A stretch of DNA of 64,000 nucleotides from assembly GCF_012985205.1 (NCBI RefSeq), contig NZ_JABEKS010000004.1, positions 186,001-250,000 of the forward strand, given 5' to 3'. This DNA is from Planctomonas sp. JC2975 (GTDB taxonomy: Bacteria > Actinomycetota > Actinomycetes > Actinomycetales > Microbacteriaceae). A program made the position numbers and the translations under genes. Below the pieces are notes generated by a model that was not told the DNA's origin, did not search any database, and saw nothing but the letters and a program-made list of their open reading frames with translations. This document shows positions 15,906 through 24,848 of the stretch, piece after piece. How positions within the stretch are numbered: the first letter of the stretch is position 1; every line of letters starts with the position of its first letter.

Positions 15906-17609
15906 CTAGGCGGCCCGCGCGGCGTCAGCCAGAACGCGGGTGTGCTCGCGCGCCGGCTTCGGAGAGGCGGCCGGAGCCTGCGCCGTCTCGTCGTCGGACA
16001 GGTACCGCGTGTACGCGGTGACCGTGAGGAAGGCCGGGTACTCCGGCCGCAGGGCGACCTGTTCGAGGATGCGCGCGGCATCATCGAACCGATCCCCGAC
16101 GAAGCGCGGCAGCTCGGCGACGATCTCGGCGCGCAGCCGTTGCACGAGAGGCACGTCCACCAGCTCGCCCTCCGCGGTGGTGACGCGGTTCTCGATCCAC
16201 TGCCACAGCTGCGAACGCGAGATCTCCGCCGTCGCGGCGTCCTCCATGAGGTTGTCGATCGCCACGGCGCCCGTGCCACGCAGCCACGCCTCGACATAGC
16301 GCAGGGTCACCGAGATGTCGTCGCGCACGCCGGCGATCGTCACCTCGCCGGTTGCATCCGTCAGATCCAGCAAGTCGGATGCCCTGACCCGCACCTCGTC
16401 CCGCGTGCGTTCAAGCTGATTCGGCCGCTCGCCCAACACGGCGTCGAACTCCGCTCGAGCGATCGGGATGAGATCAGGATGCGCTACCCAGGTGCCGTCG
16501 AATCCGTCTTGCGCCTCGCGTCGCTTGTCCTCCGTCACCTTGGCGAAGGCGCGCTCCGTCACTTCCGGATCGCGCCGGTTCGGGATGAATGCGCTCATGC
16601 CCCCGATGGCATATGCCCCGCGCTGGTGGCACGTCGCGACGAGCAGTTCCGTGTACGCACGCATGAACGGCTGCGTCATCGTGAGACGCGAGCGGTCCGA
16701 GAGCACGAAACGGCGACCGCGCGAACGGAACGTCTTGATGATGCTGAACAGGTAGTCCCATCGTCCGGCGTTGAGCCCCGCGCAGTGGTCGCGCAACTGG
16801 AAGAGGATCTCTTCCATCTGGAACGCCGCCTGGATGGTCTCGATCAGCACCGTCGCGCGCACCGTGCCCTGCGGCATCCCGATGCGTTCCTGCGCGAAGA
16901 CGAAGACGTCGTTCCACAGCCTCGCCTCCTCGTGGTGCTCGAGCTTCGGCAGATAGAAGTACGGGCCGCGGCCCGCGTCGACCAGCCGCTGCGCGTTATG
17001 CCAGAAGTAGAGGCCGAAATCGACCAGACTCCCGGATGCCGGCAGCCCCCGTCCCTGACGATCGACGAACACGAGGTGCTTCTCCGCCAGGTGCCAGCCG
17101 CGTGGTCGCATCACGATGGTGGGTGTGCGGTCGGCCGTGACGCGATACTCCTTGCCCTCGGGAGACGTGTATCCGATGGTGCCTCGCACCGTGTCGTACA
17201 GCGACAGCTGGCCCTCGATCACGTTCGCCCAGGTCGGGCTCGTCGCGTCCTCCTGATCGGCGAGCCAGACGCACGCACCGGAGTTCAGCGCGTTGACGGT
17301 CATCTTGCGATCCGTCGGCCCAGTGATCTCGACGCGACGGTCTTCGAGGCCGGGCGCCGCGCCTGCGACGCGCCACGTGCGATCCTCGCGGATCCATGCC
17401 GTCTCCGGCATGAATTCCGGATCGCGGCCGTTCGCGATGTCGACGCGGCGGCGCATCCTGTCGGCCAGCAGGTCGTGGCGACGGCTCGCGAACCGGTCGT
17501 GCAGTTCCGTGAGGAAGTCGAGCGCGCCGGGCGAGAGGATCTCGTCGTAGCGATCGCGGAGCGGTCCTGTCACCTCGATGCGCGGCTCGTGCTGTTCTGT
17601 GGTGTTCAT
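15906..17609 (-). CDS. aceB: Malate synthase A
   Basis: A 567-residue malate synthase A, which condenses glyoxylate with acetyl-CoA to make malate in the glyoxylate bypass. Family hallmarks are visible: MTVNALNSGACVWLADQED, IVMRPRGWHLAEKH, ATVLIETIQAAFQMEEIL, HCAGLNAGRWDYLFS and the acidic catalytic segment near the middle, with a C-terminal helical domain ending in YLSDDE. Length is close to the usual 530-560 plus an alanine-rich tail. Its ATG lies 36 bases after the isocitrate lyase stop, so the two form the operon aceA-aceB. Expression should be controlled by the divergent RamB-like regulator. Confidence 0.97.
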   Translation of the reverse strand: MNTTEQHEPRIEVTGPLRDRYDEILSPGALDFLTELHDRFASRRHDLLADRMRRRVDIANGRDPEFMPETAWIREDRTWRVAGAAPGLEDRRVEITGPTDRKMTVNALNSGACVWLADQEDATSPTWANVIEGQLSLYDTVRGTIGYTSPEGKEYRVTADRTPTIVMRPRGWHLAEKHLVFVDRQGRGLPASGSLVDFGLYFWHNAQRLVDAGRGPYFYLPKLEHHEEARLWNDVFVFAQERIGMPQGTVRATVLIETIQAAFQMEEILFQLRDHCAGLNAGRWDYLFSIIKTFRSRGRRFVLSDRSRLTMTQPFMRAYTELLVATCHQRGAYAIGGMSAFIPNRRDPEVTERAFAKVTEDKRREAQDGFDGTWVAHPDLIPIARAEFDAVLGERPNQLERTRDEVRVRASDLLDLTDATGEVTIAGVRDDISVTLRYVEAWLRGTGAVAIDNLMEDAATAEISRSQLWQWIENRVTTAEGELVDVPLVQRLRAEIVAELPRFVGDRFDDAARILEQVALRPEYPAFLTVTAYTRYLSDDETAQAPAASPKPAREHTRVLADAARAA

Positions 17610-17645
17610 GTGTCGGTTCCTTCGTTATGCCCGAATGACTTCCTG

Positions 17646-19025
17646 TCAACGAGCGGCGAACTGTTCTTCTTCGGTCGAACCCGCCAACGCGAGCGTGGCG
17701 CTCGACGGGTTCAGTGCCGTGGCGATCAGGTCGAAGTAGCCGGTGCCGACCTCCTGCTGGTGGCGGGTGGCGGTGTAGCCGTCGGGTTCGGATGCGAACT
17801 CGGCTTCTTGCAGCTCGACGTACGCGCTCATCTGCCGCTGCGAGTAGTCGCGGGCGAGCGTGAACATCGAATGGTTCAGGGCGTGGAATCCGGCCAGCGT
17901 GATGAACTGGAACGCGTATCCCATCGCTGCGAGCTCCCGCTGGAACGAGGCGATGGTGTCGTCGTCCAGGTGGCGCTTCCAGTTGAACGACGGCGAGCAG
18001 TTGTATGCCAGCCGCTTGTTCGGGAAGTCCTGGTGGATGCGCTCGGCGAATCGTCGCGCAAGCTCCAGGTCGGGCTCTGAGCTTTCGACCCAGAGTAGAT
18101 CGGCGTACGGCGCGTACGCCAGGCCGCGCGCGATCACCGGGTCGATCCCGTTGCGCACCTCGTAGAACCCCTCGGCCGTGCGCGTGCCCGTGAGGAACTC
18201 GCGGTCGCGCTCGTCGTGATCGCTCGTGAGCAGCGTCGCCGCGAGCGAGTCCGTGCGGGCGACGATGACGGTCGGCACACCGGCCACGTCGGCGGCCAGA
18301 CGCGCGGCGTTCAGGGTGCGGATGTGCTGCGACGTCGGCACGAGCACCTTGCCGCCCATGTGTCCGCACTTCTTCTCGCTGGCCAGCTGGTCCTCCCAGT
18401 GCACACCCGCCGCGCCGGCCTCGATCATGGAGCGCATCAGCTCGTACGCGTTCAGCGGTCCGCCGAAGCCGGCCTCGGCATCCGCCACGATCGGCGCCAT
18501 CCAGTCGATGCTCTCGCCCGCCGACTTCGTCGAAGCCGAGCCGGAGGTCGAGTCGATCTGGTCGGCACGCAGGAGCGCGTTGTTGATGCGTCGCACCACG
18601 GCGGGCACCGAGTTGGCCGGGTAGAGGCTCTGGTCCGGATAGGTCTGGCCGGACAGGTTCGCGTCGGCCGCGACCTGCCATCCGGAGAGGTAGATGGCGT
18701 CCAGGCCCGCACGCACCTGCTGCACGGCCTGGTTGCCAGTCAGTGCGCCGAGCGCGGCGACCCACTGCGGGTCGTCGATCGGCTCGCCGGCCCGAGGGAC
18801 CTCGGTGCGCTGCAGCTGCTCCCACAGGCGCTCCGCACCTCGTCGGGCGAGAGTGTGCTCCTCGCCGACACGACCGCGCAGCGCGACGACGTCCTCGGCC
18901 GTGTAGTCCCTGCGCACGTCGTCCCAGCGCGGGTCGGCGCCCCACTCGAGCTCCAGCTCGACGGCGGTCTGGCGCCGGTCGCCTGGGCGCACCGACGTGG
19001 TGCGGGAGCTGTTCTGCTCGGTCAT
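17646..19025 (-). CDS. aceA: Isocitrate lyase
   Basis: A 459-residue isocitrate lyase that splits isocitrate into succinate and glyoxylate, the first step of the glyoxylate bypass. The catalytic signature KKCGHMGGK is present, with [33 protein letters not shown] and the C-terminal QEVGTGYFD region. The ATG was chosen because AGGAGA precedes it; the open frame upstream lacks conserved sequence. It is the first gene of the aceA-aceB operon, divergent from the RamB-like gene with a shared 203-base region holding a perfect palindrome at 19160-19183. Confidence 0.98.
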   Translation of the reverse strand: MTEQNSSRTTSVRPGDRRQTAVELELEWGADPRWDDVRRDYTAEDVVALRGRVGEEHTLARRGAERLWEQLQRTEVPRAGEPIDDPQWVAALGALTGNQAVQQVRAGLDAIYLSGWQVAADANLSGQTYPDQSLYPANSVPAVVRRINNALLRADQIDSTSGSASTKSAGESIDWMAPIVADAEAGFGGPLNAYELMRSMIEAGAAGVHWEDQLASEKKCGHMGGKVLVPTSQHIRTLNAARLAADVAGVPTVIVARTDSLAATLLTSDHDERDREFLTGTRTAEGFYEVRNGIDPVIARGLAYAPYADLLWVESSEPDLELARRFAERIHQDFPNKRLAYNCSPSFNWKRHLDDDTIASFQRELAAMGYAFQFITLAGFHALNHSMFTLARDYSQRQMSAYVELQEAEFASEPDGYTATRHQQEVGTGYFDLIATALNPSSATLALAGSTEEEQFAAR

Positions 19026-19159
19026 GGTGTTCTCCTGCCGCTCGTTCTCGGGTCGTTGCCTCAACACTGCGGGCGGCATGGCCCGCCGGTACCGGATTCG
19101 GAAGAAGAAGGTGCCGCCGACTTCTGAGCCCCGGAAAATCCCGGGCTCCTCCCCCGATC

Positions 19160-19183
19160 GCAGAAGAACGCCGATTCTTCTGC
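19160..19183. promoter_or_regulatory. Perfect palindrome between aceA and ramB-like gene
   Basis: GCAGAAGAA and TTCTTCTGC form a perfect 9-bp inverted repeat around a 6-base centre. Additional GAAGAAG and CTTCTG half-sites occur at 19101-19126. A TTGACG hexamer directly follows at 19184-19189 and could be the -35 element of the ramB-like gene. The position suits binding by the RamB-type regulator or another acetate-responsive repressor. Confidence 0.65.
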
Positions 19184-19228
19184 TTGACGTCGGGCTTCCG
19201 CTCAGGATGACGGTGGAAACATCGGTGC

Positions 19229-20812
19229 ATGATCACCGCGGATCGCAGGCGCGCGAACTCCCCCGTCGCCGCTCCCCAGCACGGCTCGGGCAGGTCGGGA
19301 GCAGCCGTGTCTCCTGCCCTGGATCGCGTCGCCGGCCAGCGCAGCGAGCAGCACGCGGGCGACGAGCACGGCAGCGACGAGCTGGATGCCCTCACGCTCG
19401 GCCGCCGGATCCGCGAGCGCCGCCAGCACCTCGGCCTCACCCTCGACCAGCTGGCCGGCGCTGTGGACCGGGCGCCCTCGCAGGTGTCCATGATCGAGAA
19501 CGGCAAGCGCGAGCCGCGGCTGACGATGCTGCGATCCATAGCAGCCGCACTGCAGACATCCGTCGACGAGTTGATGCGACCCGATGCCCCCACCGAGCGC
19601 GCAGCCCTCGAGATCGCGGTGGAGCGCGCCGTGCGGGGACCGGTGTTCGCCTCTTTGGGCTTGCCCGGCATCCGCGCGTCAAAGGGAATGAGCGACGACG
19701 TTCTGAGGACGCTGCTCGGCTTGCACAGCGAGATCGAGCGGTTGCACCGCGAACGTGCATCGACGCCCGAGGAGGCACGACGGGCGAACGCGGAGCTGCG
19801 CCGCGAGATGCGCGACCGCGACAACTACTACCCGGAGCTCGAACGGCAGGCAACAGAGCTCCTCGCCGCGGCAGGCCACACCGGCGGTCCGGTGTCGCAG
19901 CAGACCGTCAGCGACATCGCCGGGCGCCTCGGCTTCACCCTGCACTACGTGGGCGACCTGCCGTACGCGACGAGATCGGTGACCGACAAGCGCAACCACC
20001 GCATCTACCTGCCGGTGCAGCAGTCGTCGTCGCGGGACTCCCGCTCGCCCGTGCTCCAAGCACTGGCGAGTCAGGTGCTCGGCCACGACGAACCGCGCAG
20101 CTACGCCGACTTCCTGCGCCAGCGCGTGGAGACCAATTACCTCACGGCCGCGATCCTGCTGCCCGAGAAGGATGCCGTCTGCCTGCTCTCCGAGGCGAAG
20201 AACCTCCGCCGCATCTCCATGGAAGACCTGCGCGACGCGTTCGCGGTATCGTACGAAACCGCGGCGCACCGCTTCACCAACCTGGCGACCACGCGACTCG
20301 GGATCCCGGTGCACTTCATGAAGGTGCACGAGTCGGGCACCATCATCAAGGCGTACGAGAACGATTCCGTACGCTTCCCGTCGGATGCGACCGGTGCCGT
20401 GGAGGGCACGACGGTGTGCCGCAACTGGACGGCGCGCACCGTGTTCGAGGCATCCGACCGGTTCAGCCCGTGGTACCAGTACACGGACACCCCGACCGGC
20501 ACGTATTGGTGCACCTCCCGCATCGAGAAGGCGAAGGAGGGCGAGTACTCGGTGAGCGTCGGCGTGCCGTTCGCGCACGTCGGCTGGTTCCGCGGACGGG
20601 AGACGACCAACCGTGCCCGGTCCCTGTGCCCGGACGAGTCGTGCTGCCGCACGGCGCCGCCCGAACTCGCCGAGACCTGGGCCGCGCACGCCTGGCCGGC
20701 GGCCCGCACGCCCACCTCGCTCCTTGCGGCGCTGCCGACCGGGAGCTTCCCCGGTGTGGACGAGACCGAGGTGTACGAGTTCCTGCAGGCGCACGCGCCG
20801 ACGCGCCCCTAG
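19229..20812 (+). CDS. ramB: RamB-like XRE-family regulator of acetate metabolism
   Basis: A 527-residue regulator with an N-terminal XRE helix-turn-helix (about 54-110; [20 protein letters not shown]), a coiled spacer, an ImmA/IrrE-like (DUF955) domain around 250-340 ([17 protein letters not shown]) and a C-terminal DUF2083-type zinc-ribbon-like domain with [16 protein letters not shown] and LCPDESCC cysteines. This architecture is that of corynebacterial RamB and mycobacterial RamB (Rv0465c), which control isocitrate lyase and acetate genes. The DUF955 HExxH metalloprotease motif is not seen ([10 protein letters not shown] instead), as in other regulators of this type. About 50 extra N-terminal residues precede the HTH, so a later start is possible. 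Divergence from aceA supports the assignment. Confidence 0.88.
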   Translation: MITADRRRANSPVAAPQHGSGRSGAAVSPALDRVAGQRSEQHAGDEHGSDELDALTLGRRIRERRQHLGLTLDQLAGAVDRAPSQVSMIENGKREPRLTMLRSIAAALQTSVDELMRPDAPTERAALEIAVERAVRGPVFASLGLPGIRASKGMSDDVLRTLLGLHSEIERLHRERASTPEEARRANAELRREMRDRDNYYPELERQATELLAAAGHTGGPVSQQTVSDIAGRLGFTLHYVGDLPYATRSVTDKRNHRIYLPVQQSSSRDSRSPVLQALASQVLGHDEPRSYADFLRQRVETNYLTAAILLPEKDAVCLLSEAKNLRRISMEDLRDAFAVSYETAAHRFTNLATTRLGIPVHFMKVHESGTIIKAYENDSVRFPSDATGAVEGTTVCRNWTARTVFEASDRFSPWYQYTDTPTGTYWCTSRIEKAKEGEYSVSVGVPFAHVGWFRGRETTNRARSLCPDESCCRTAPPELAETWAAHAWPAARTPTSLLAALPTGSFPGVDETEVYEFLQAHAPTRP

Positions 20813-20923
20813 GGTGGAAGCGGATGCCGTGACCTGCGCACGAAGCCGGCCGGAGGCATCCGCATCGCACGACGACGTGGCGGACCATGCCGCGACGTCG
20901 CCGCAGCCGGAGAAAGGACTCCC

Positions 20924-22291
20924 ATGAGCGATTACGCCGTGGTCGACCCCGCGACAGGCGAGACCGTCCAGGAATACCCGACCATCACCGACGACGAGTT
21001 GGGCCAGGCGATCGGACGAGCGGACGCCGCCTACCGCGGCTGGGGCCGCACCTCGACGCCCGCGGAACGCGCCGCGCTCATCCGTCGGGTCGGCGACCTG
21101 CACGAGCAGCGGCGCGACGAACTCGCCGCGATCATCGTGCGCGAGATGGGCAAGCCGATCGAGCAGGCGTACGGCGAAGTGGACTTCGCCGCCGACATTT
21201 ACCGGTACTACGCGGATGTCTCGCCCAAGGTCCTCGAAGACGAGCCCATCGAGTTGCTCGCAGGCTCGGGCAGCGCCGTCATCCGCCGCAGTCCGCTGGG
21301 CGTGCTGCTCGGGATCATGCCGTGGAACTTCCCGTACTACCAGGTGGCGCGGTTCGCCGGACCGAACCTCATCATCGGCAACAGCATCCTGCTGAAGCAT
21401 GCTCCGCAGTGCCCGGAGTCCGCTCTCGCCATCGAACGGATCTTCCGCGACGCCGGACTCCCCGACGGCGCGTACGTCAACATCTTCGCCACGAACGTCC
21501 AGGTCGAGCGACTCATCGCGGATCCGCGCCTGCAGGGTGTCTCGCTCACCGGGTCAGAGCGCGCAGGCGCCGCCGTCGCGGAGATCGCCGGCCGCAATCT
21601 CAAGAAGGTCGTGCTCGAGCTGGGCGGATCCGACCCGTTCATCGTGCTGTCCGCCGACGACCTCGACAAGGTCGCGGAGGATGCCGCCGCCGCCCGTCTC
21701 GACAACAGCGGCCAGTCCTGCAACGCAGCCAAGCGGTTCATCGTGGTGGACGACCTGTACGAGCCGTTCGTCGCCAAGCTGACGGCGAAACTCGCCGAAT
21801 CCCAGCCGAGCGACCCGAAACGCGAGGATTCGAAGCTCGGGCCCCTGTCGTCCGCCGCCGCGGCGGATCGGCTGCAGGATCAGCTCGACCGGGCGGTCGC
21901 ATCCGGTGCAACGTTGCACTCCACCGGCGACCGCAACGGCAACTTCTTCGCTCCGATCGTGCTCACCGACATCGGTGCGGACAACCCCGTGCGCCGCGAG
22001 GAATTCTTCGGGCCCGTCGCATCGGTGTATCGAGCGGCAGACGAAGACGAGGCGATCACGATCGCGAACGACATCCCGTTCGGCCTCGGCTCGTACGTGT
22101 ACACGACGGATCCCGAGCAGGCCCAGCGCGTGGCCGATCGCATCGAAGCCGGCATGGTGTTCGTGAACCTCGTGCTCGCGGACGGCGTCGAACTCCCGTT
22201 CGGCGGCGTCAAGCGGTCCGGCACCGGCCGCGAGCTCGGGCGCCTCGGCGCTGACGAGTTCGTGAACAAGAAGTTGATCCGCATCGGCTGA
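20924..22291 (+). CDS. NAD(P)-dependent aldehyde dehydrogenase (succinate-semialdehyde type)
   Basis: A 455-residue aldehyde dehydrogenase. NPWNFP-type MPWNFPYYQV, cofactor loop SLTGSERAGAAV, general base in LELGGSDPF and catalytic cysteine in GQSCNAAKRFIV are all present. The length and the lack of an N-terminal extension fit the short GabD/Sad-type succinate-semialdehyde dehydrogenases, which make succinate from succinate semialdehyde. The gene lies 111 bases after the RamB-like gene on the same strand, with its own AGAAAGGA ribosome-binding site. A link to C4/acetate metabolism is plausible but unproven. Confidence 0.93.
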   Translation: MSDYAVVDPATGETVQEYPTITDDELGQAIGRADAAYRGWGRTSTPAERAALIRRVGDLHEQRRDELAAIIVREMGKPIEQAYGEVDFAADIYRYYADVSPKVLEDEPIELLAGSGSAVIRRSPLGVLLGIMPWNFPYYQVARFAGPNLIIGNSILLKHAPQCPESALAIERIFRDAGLPDGAYVNIFATNVQVERLIADPRLQGVSLTGSERAGAAVAEIAGRNLKKVVLELGGSDPFIVLSADDLDKVAEDAAAARLDNSGQSCNAAKRFIVVDDLYEPFVAKLTAKLAESQPSDPKREDSKLGPLSSAAAADRLQDQLDRAVASGATLHSTGDRNGNFFAPIVLTDIGADNPVRREEFFGPVASVYRAADEDEAITIANDIPFGLGSYVYTTDPEQAQRVADRIEAGMVFVNLVLADGVELPFGGVKRSGTGRELGRLGADEFVNKKLIRIG

Positions 22292-22333
22292 ACGGCGCGT
22301 CGCTCTCGGCGCACAGTGGGCGCCGTACACCGC

Positions 22334-23098
22334 TCAGGCCCGCACCGGCCGTAGCAGGATCAGCCACGACTGATAGTGCTCGAGCACCGTCCCGCCCAGC
22401 TGCCGGACGGCGTCGCCCGCTTGCGCCGCCTCATCCGCCGACCAGTCGCTGAAGGTGCCGAACAAGAGCTCGACTCGGTGGGCATCCAGGTCGATGCTCC
22501 AGCGGTATGAGGTCGCCCGCTCCACCTTGAACCTTCCGTCACGGGTCAGGCGCTCGATGGTGGCGTCCAGGCTCTCGGCATCCGGGTGCCGCTGGTTCGC
22601 CTCGCTCCGCCCATCCGGCTGCGGTGCGCGCCGTCGCACGATCGCCTCGACTCGGTCACGGAACGGGGTCGGCACGTCAGGGTCGCCGAACACGTTGCGC
22701 CACGCGGCGAACGTCCCGTTCGGGGCCAGGGCCCGCTCGACCATCGGCAGCACGACGTCGAGGTCGAACCAGTGCACGGCGGTCGCGGCGACGACCAGGT
22801 CGAACGAGGCATCCGGAAGGTCGAGGTCTTCGGAGCGCGAAACCAGGACGGATGCCGCGGGGTAGCGCATCCGCAGCCGCTCGGCGAGCCGCTCGCCGGG
22901 CTCCACGGCGGTCACGTGGAGCCCGGCATCCAGTAGCGGGCCGGTCGCCAGCCCCGTGCCGGCACCCAAGTCCAGGGCGCGCAGCCCCGGTCTCAGCAGC
23001 CCGTTGCCGCGCAACGTCTCCCAGAGCTCGTGCGGATACGGCGGCCGTGCACTCTCGTAATCGTCGACGCGCCCGTCGAAGTGCATCGGGTCGGTCAC
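22334..23098 (-). CDS. Class I SAM-dependent methyltransferase
   Basis: A 254-residue methyltransferase of the UbiE/Methyltransf_11 type. Motif I is ALDLGAGTGLATGP near 42-55, the acidic ribose-binding residue is in VTAVEPGERL, and motif IV-like FDLVVAATAVHWFD follows. It methylates an unknown small molecule. The GTG start overlaps the stop of the upstream DUF1801-like gene by four bases, which supports this start and implies translational coupling. It is the third gene of a minus-strand operon beginning at 24097. Confidence 0.92.
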   Translation of the reverse strand: MTDPMHFDGRVDDYESARPPYPHELWETLRGNGLLRPGLRALDLGAGTGLATGPLLDAGLHVTAVEPGERLAERLRMRYPAASVLVSRSEDLDLPDASFDLVVAATAVHWFDLDVVLPMVERALAPNGTFAAWRNVFGDPDVPTPFRDRVEAIVRRRAPQPDGRSEANQRHPDAESLDATIERLTRDGRFKVERATSYRWSIDLDAHRVELLFGTFSDWSADEAAQAGDAVRQLGGTVLEHYQSWLILLRPVRA

Positions 23099-23442
23099 GC
23101 GCCGTCGATCTCCCGCACCCTCAGCTCGATGAGATCGTCCACCACCTCGGCCGGCAGCGGATGGTCCACGCTGAAGCGGATCGTGCCGCTGGAGAGCGAG
23201 AATCCCGGCAGGCGGTCCGCCACCTGCCCGACGACGGTTCCGCTGAACGGATAGACGGCCAGGTGAGTCTTGGCCTGCATCGTCGACAGCAGCCCCTTGC
23301 CGCGGTAGAGCAACGCCGGCATGCCGTAGCTGCGGCCTTCGACGGCGTCGGGCACGAGTTCCAGTGCCCGACGCCGCATGCCGTCGAACAGCTCGCGCAC
23401 GTCGGCGGGCAGCGTCGCGTAGTACTCGGTCACATCCCCCAT
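23095..23442 (-). CDS. DUF1801-like (YdhG-type) small protein
   Basis: A 115-residue protein resembling the DUF1801/YdhG fold of small frataxin-like proteins: YYATLPADVRELFDGMRR, a GRSYGMPALLY strand and LAVYPFSG, followed by SLSSGTIRFSVDHPLP. Members are often annotated as iron chaperones, but biochemical support is limited. The start was chosen at the ATG before GDVTEYYATLP, discarding a charged extension into the neighbouring gene. It sits between the YHS protein gene (41-base gap) and the methyltransferase gene (4-base overlap). Confidence 0.85.
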   Translation of the reverse strand: MGDVTEYYATLPADVRELFDGMRRRALELVPDAVEGRSYGMPALLYRGKGLLSTMQAKTHLAVYPFSGTVVGQVADRLPGFSLSSGTIRFSVDHPLPAEVVDDLIELRVREIDGA

Positions 23443-23482
23443 GCGCGCCAGCCTACGGGGGCATGGCCGGACGGGACCGTGA

Positions 23483-24097
23483 TCACGAAGCGAAGACGAG
23501 CCCGTGGTCCTCGGCGTACACGTCGCGGCATCCCGTGGCGCAGAACGCCACGAGGGTGTCGTGATCATCGAGCGTCACGGCGCCATCACCCACGCGCACG
23601 TGCATGCCGCAGACCGGGTCGACGTAGACGCCGTCGCCGAGCGACTGCTCGCCGGGCACGACGACTTCCTCGGTCAAGTAGCGCACGATGTCCGTACTGC
23701 TGGACGGACGCCCGCCCATTCCGATGCTGCCCTCGGCGACGCCGAACACATTGATCCAGACCTTCGGTTCCGCGCCGAGGTCGACCTGCGGCGCCCGCGA
23801 CGCGATCGCGGCGCGGACCGCGCCGATCGTGCGTCGCGAGAGGTCGTCCAGCCAGACCTCGGGCACCGTGACGTTCACGACCAGCGGCCACGGCTGTGCT
23901 GCCGGTCGTGCATCGACTCCGGTGCGCCACGTCTGTACGGGGACGAAGTACACCTGCGTGATGCCGCCGGCTCTCTCGAGGGCCGCGGGCGGAGCATCCG
24001 GTTCCACGAGCAGGTTCTCGAGGATGGCCTCCGCGATCGCCTCGCGGTCGCGCTCGTCGAGCGCCCCTTGGGGGTACTGGATCTCGAACAGGTTCAT
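23483..24097 (-). CDS. Tautomerase-like protein with C-terminal YHS domain
   Basis: A 204-residue protein. The N-terminal about 150 residues contain two repeats resembling tautomerase-like strands (GGITQVYFVPVQTW and PKVWINVFGVAEGSIGMGG). The C-terminus is a YHS-type metal-binding segment (YVDPVCGMHVRVGDG, then FCATGCRDVYAEDH) with three cysteines, as in domains that bind copper or other soft metals. The function is unknown; the fusion suggests redox or metal handling. The ATG has an AAAGGA site. It is the first gene of the operon with DUF1801-like and methyltransferase genes and is divergent from a TetR gene across a palindromic operator. Confidence 0.75.
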   Translation of the reverse strand: MNLFEIQYPQGALDERDREAIAEAILENLLVEPDAPPAALERAGGITQVYFVPVQTWRTGVDARPAAQPWPLVVNVTVPEVWLDDLSRRTIGAVRAAIASRAPQVDLGAEPKVWINVFGVAEGSIGMGGRPSSSTDIVRYLTEEVVVPGEQSLGDGVYVDPVCGMHVRVGDGAVTLDDHDTLVAFCATGCRDVYAEDHGLVFAS

Positions 24098-24119
24098 CAG
24101 GTGTCCTTTCGCAATAACT

Positions 24120-24135
24120 CTGACTACGTCGTCAG
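24120..24135. promoter_or_regulatory. TetR-type operator candidate
   Basis: CTGACTACGTCGTCAG is a near-perfect 16-base palindrome (5-bp perfect outer arms) in the 67-base divergent region between the YHS gene and the TetR gene, overlapping where their promoters must lie. Confidence 0.6.
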
Positions 24136-24164
24136 AATTACGCGAGAGTGTTACCTTGTCAATC

Positions 24165-24770
24165 GTGTCAGATTTATCCGAGGGCGCCGCCCGCACGGCC
24201 TCCGCTGAAACCCATCGACGAGCGGATGCCGTGCGCAGCCGGTCCTCGATCCTCGAGTCCGCCGCGCGCCGGCTCGCCCTCGATCCGACCGCAGGCGTCG
24301 AGCAGATCGCCGCGGCGGCAGGGGTGACCCGGCAGACGGTCTACGCCCATTTCGGCACGCGTGACAGGCTCATCGAGAAGACGCTCGACGACGCCACCGA
24401 GCGGATGATCGCCCTGTTCGATCGGGCAGCGCTCGAACAGCTTCCGGCACCGGAAGCGCTCGTGGCCCTCGTGCACATCGCGTTCACGTCGCGGGATCCG
24501 TTCGCGCAGTTCCTTTTCGCCATGGGTTCGGATCCGTCCCGCGCGGGCGACCGTCGACGCCATGAGCCCGTGTTCGACCGTCTGGACATCATCGTGCGGC
24601 GCGGACAGGCGGACGGATCCCTCGATCCGTCACTTCCTGCCGTTTGGATCCGATCCGCAACAGTGGCGCTCGCTCACGCCACGGCCGAGGCTGTGGCCGC
24701 AAGGGCGATACCGAGGGCACGGGCCGAAACCGCGCTGACCGACGGACTGAAGCGACTGTTCCGGCCATGA
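24165..24770 (+). CDS. TetR-family transcriptional regulator
   Basis: A 201-residue TetR regulator with helix-turn-helix at about 28-68 (ESAARRLALDPTAGVEQIAA, AGVTRQTVYAHFGTRDRLIE). The remainder is an alpha-helical ligand domain. The start is a GTG at 24165 (SDLSEGAARTASAE follows), apparently leaderless, because no ribosome-binding site precedes it and the upstream frame lies over the divergent gene. It probably represses the YHS-DUF1801-methyltransferase operon through the palindrome at 24120-24135. Confidence 0.88.
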   Translation: MSDLSEGAARTASAETHRRADAVRSRSSILESAARRLALDPTAGVEQIAAAAGVTRQTVYAHFGTRDRLIEKTLDDATERMIALFDRAALEQLPAPEALVALVHIAFTSRDPFAQFLFAMGSDPSRAGDRRRHEPVFDRLDIIVRRGQADGSLDPSLPAVWIRSATVALAHATAEAVAARAIPRARAETALTDGLKRLFRP

Positions 24771-24797
24771 CGCCCGAGCAGCAGCACCGCAGACACG

Positions 24798-24825
24798 AGG
24801 GGCCGGCCCCGAAGGACCGGCCCCT
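24798..24825. terminator. Bidirectional hairpin between TetR and protease genes
   Basis: Perfect 9-bp repeat AGGGGCCGG and CCGGCCCCT with a 10-base loop in the gap between the plus-strand TetR gene and the convergent protease gene. Confidence 0.7.
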
Positions 24826-24848
24826 GGTGCGCTAGGCGACCTCGTTGG

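Noticed and set aside
16996-19824. Very long open frame on the minus strand across aceA and aceB
   Set aside because: It is arginine/proline-rich, runs in another frame over two clearly identified genes, and has no domain or ribosome-binding site. Long shadow frames are expected in high-GC DNA.
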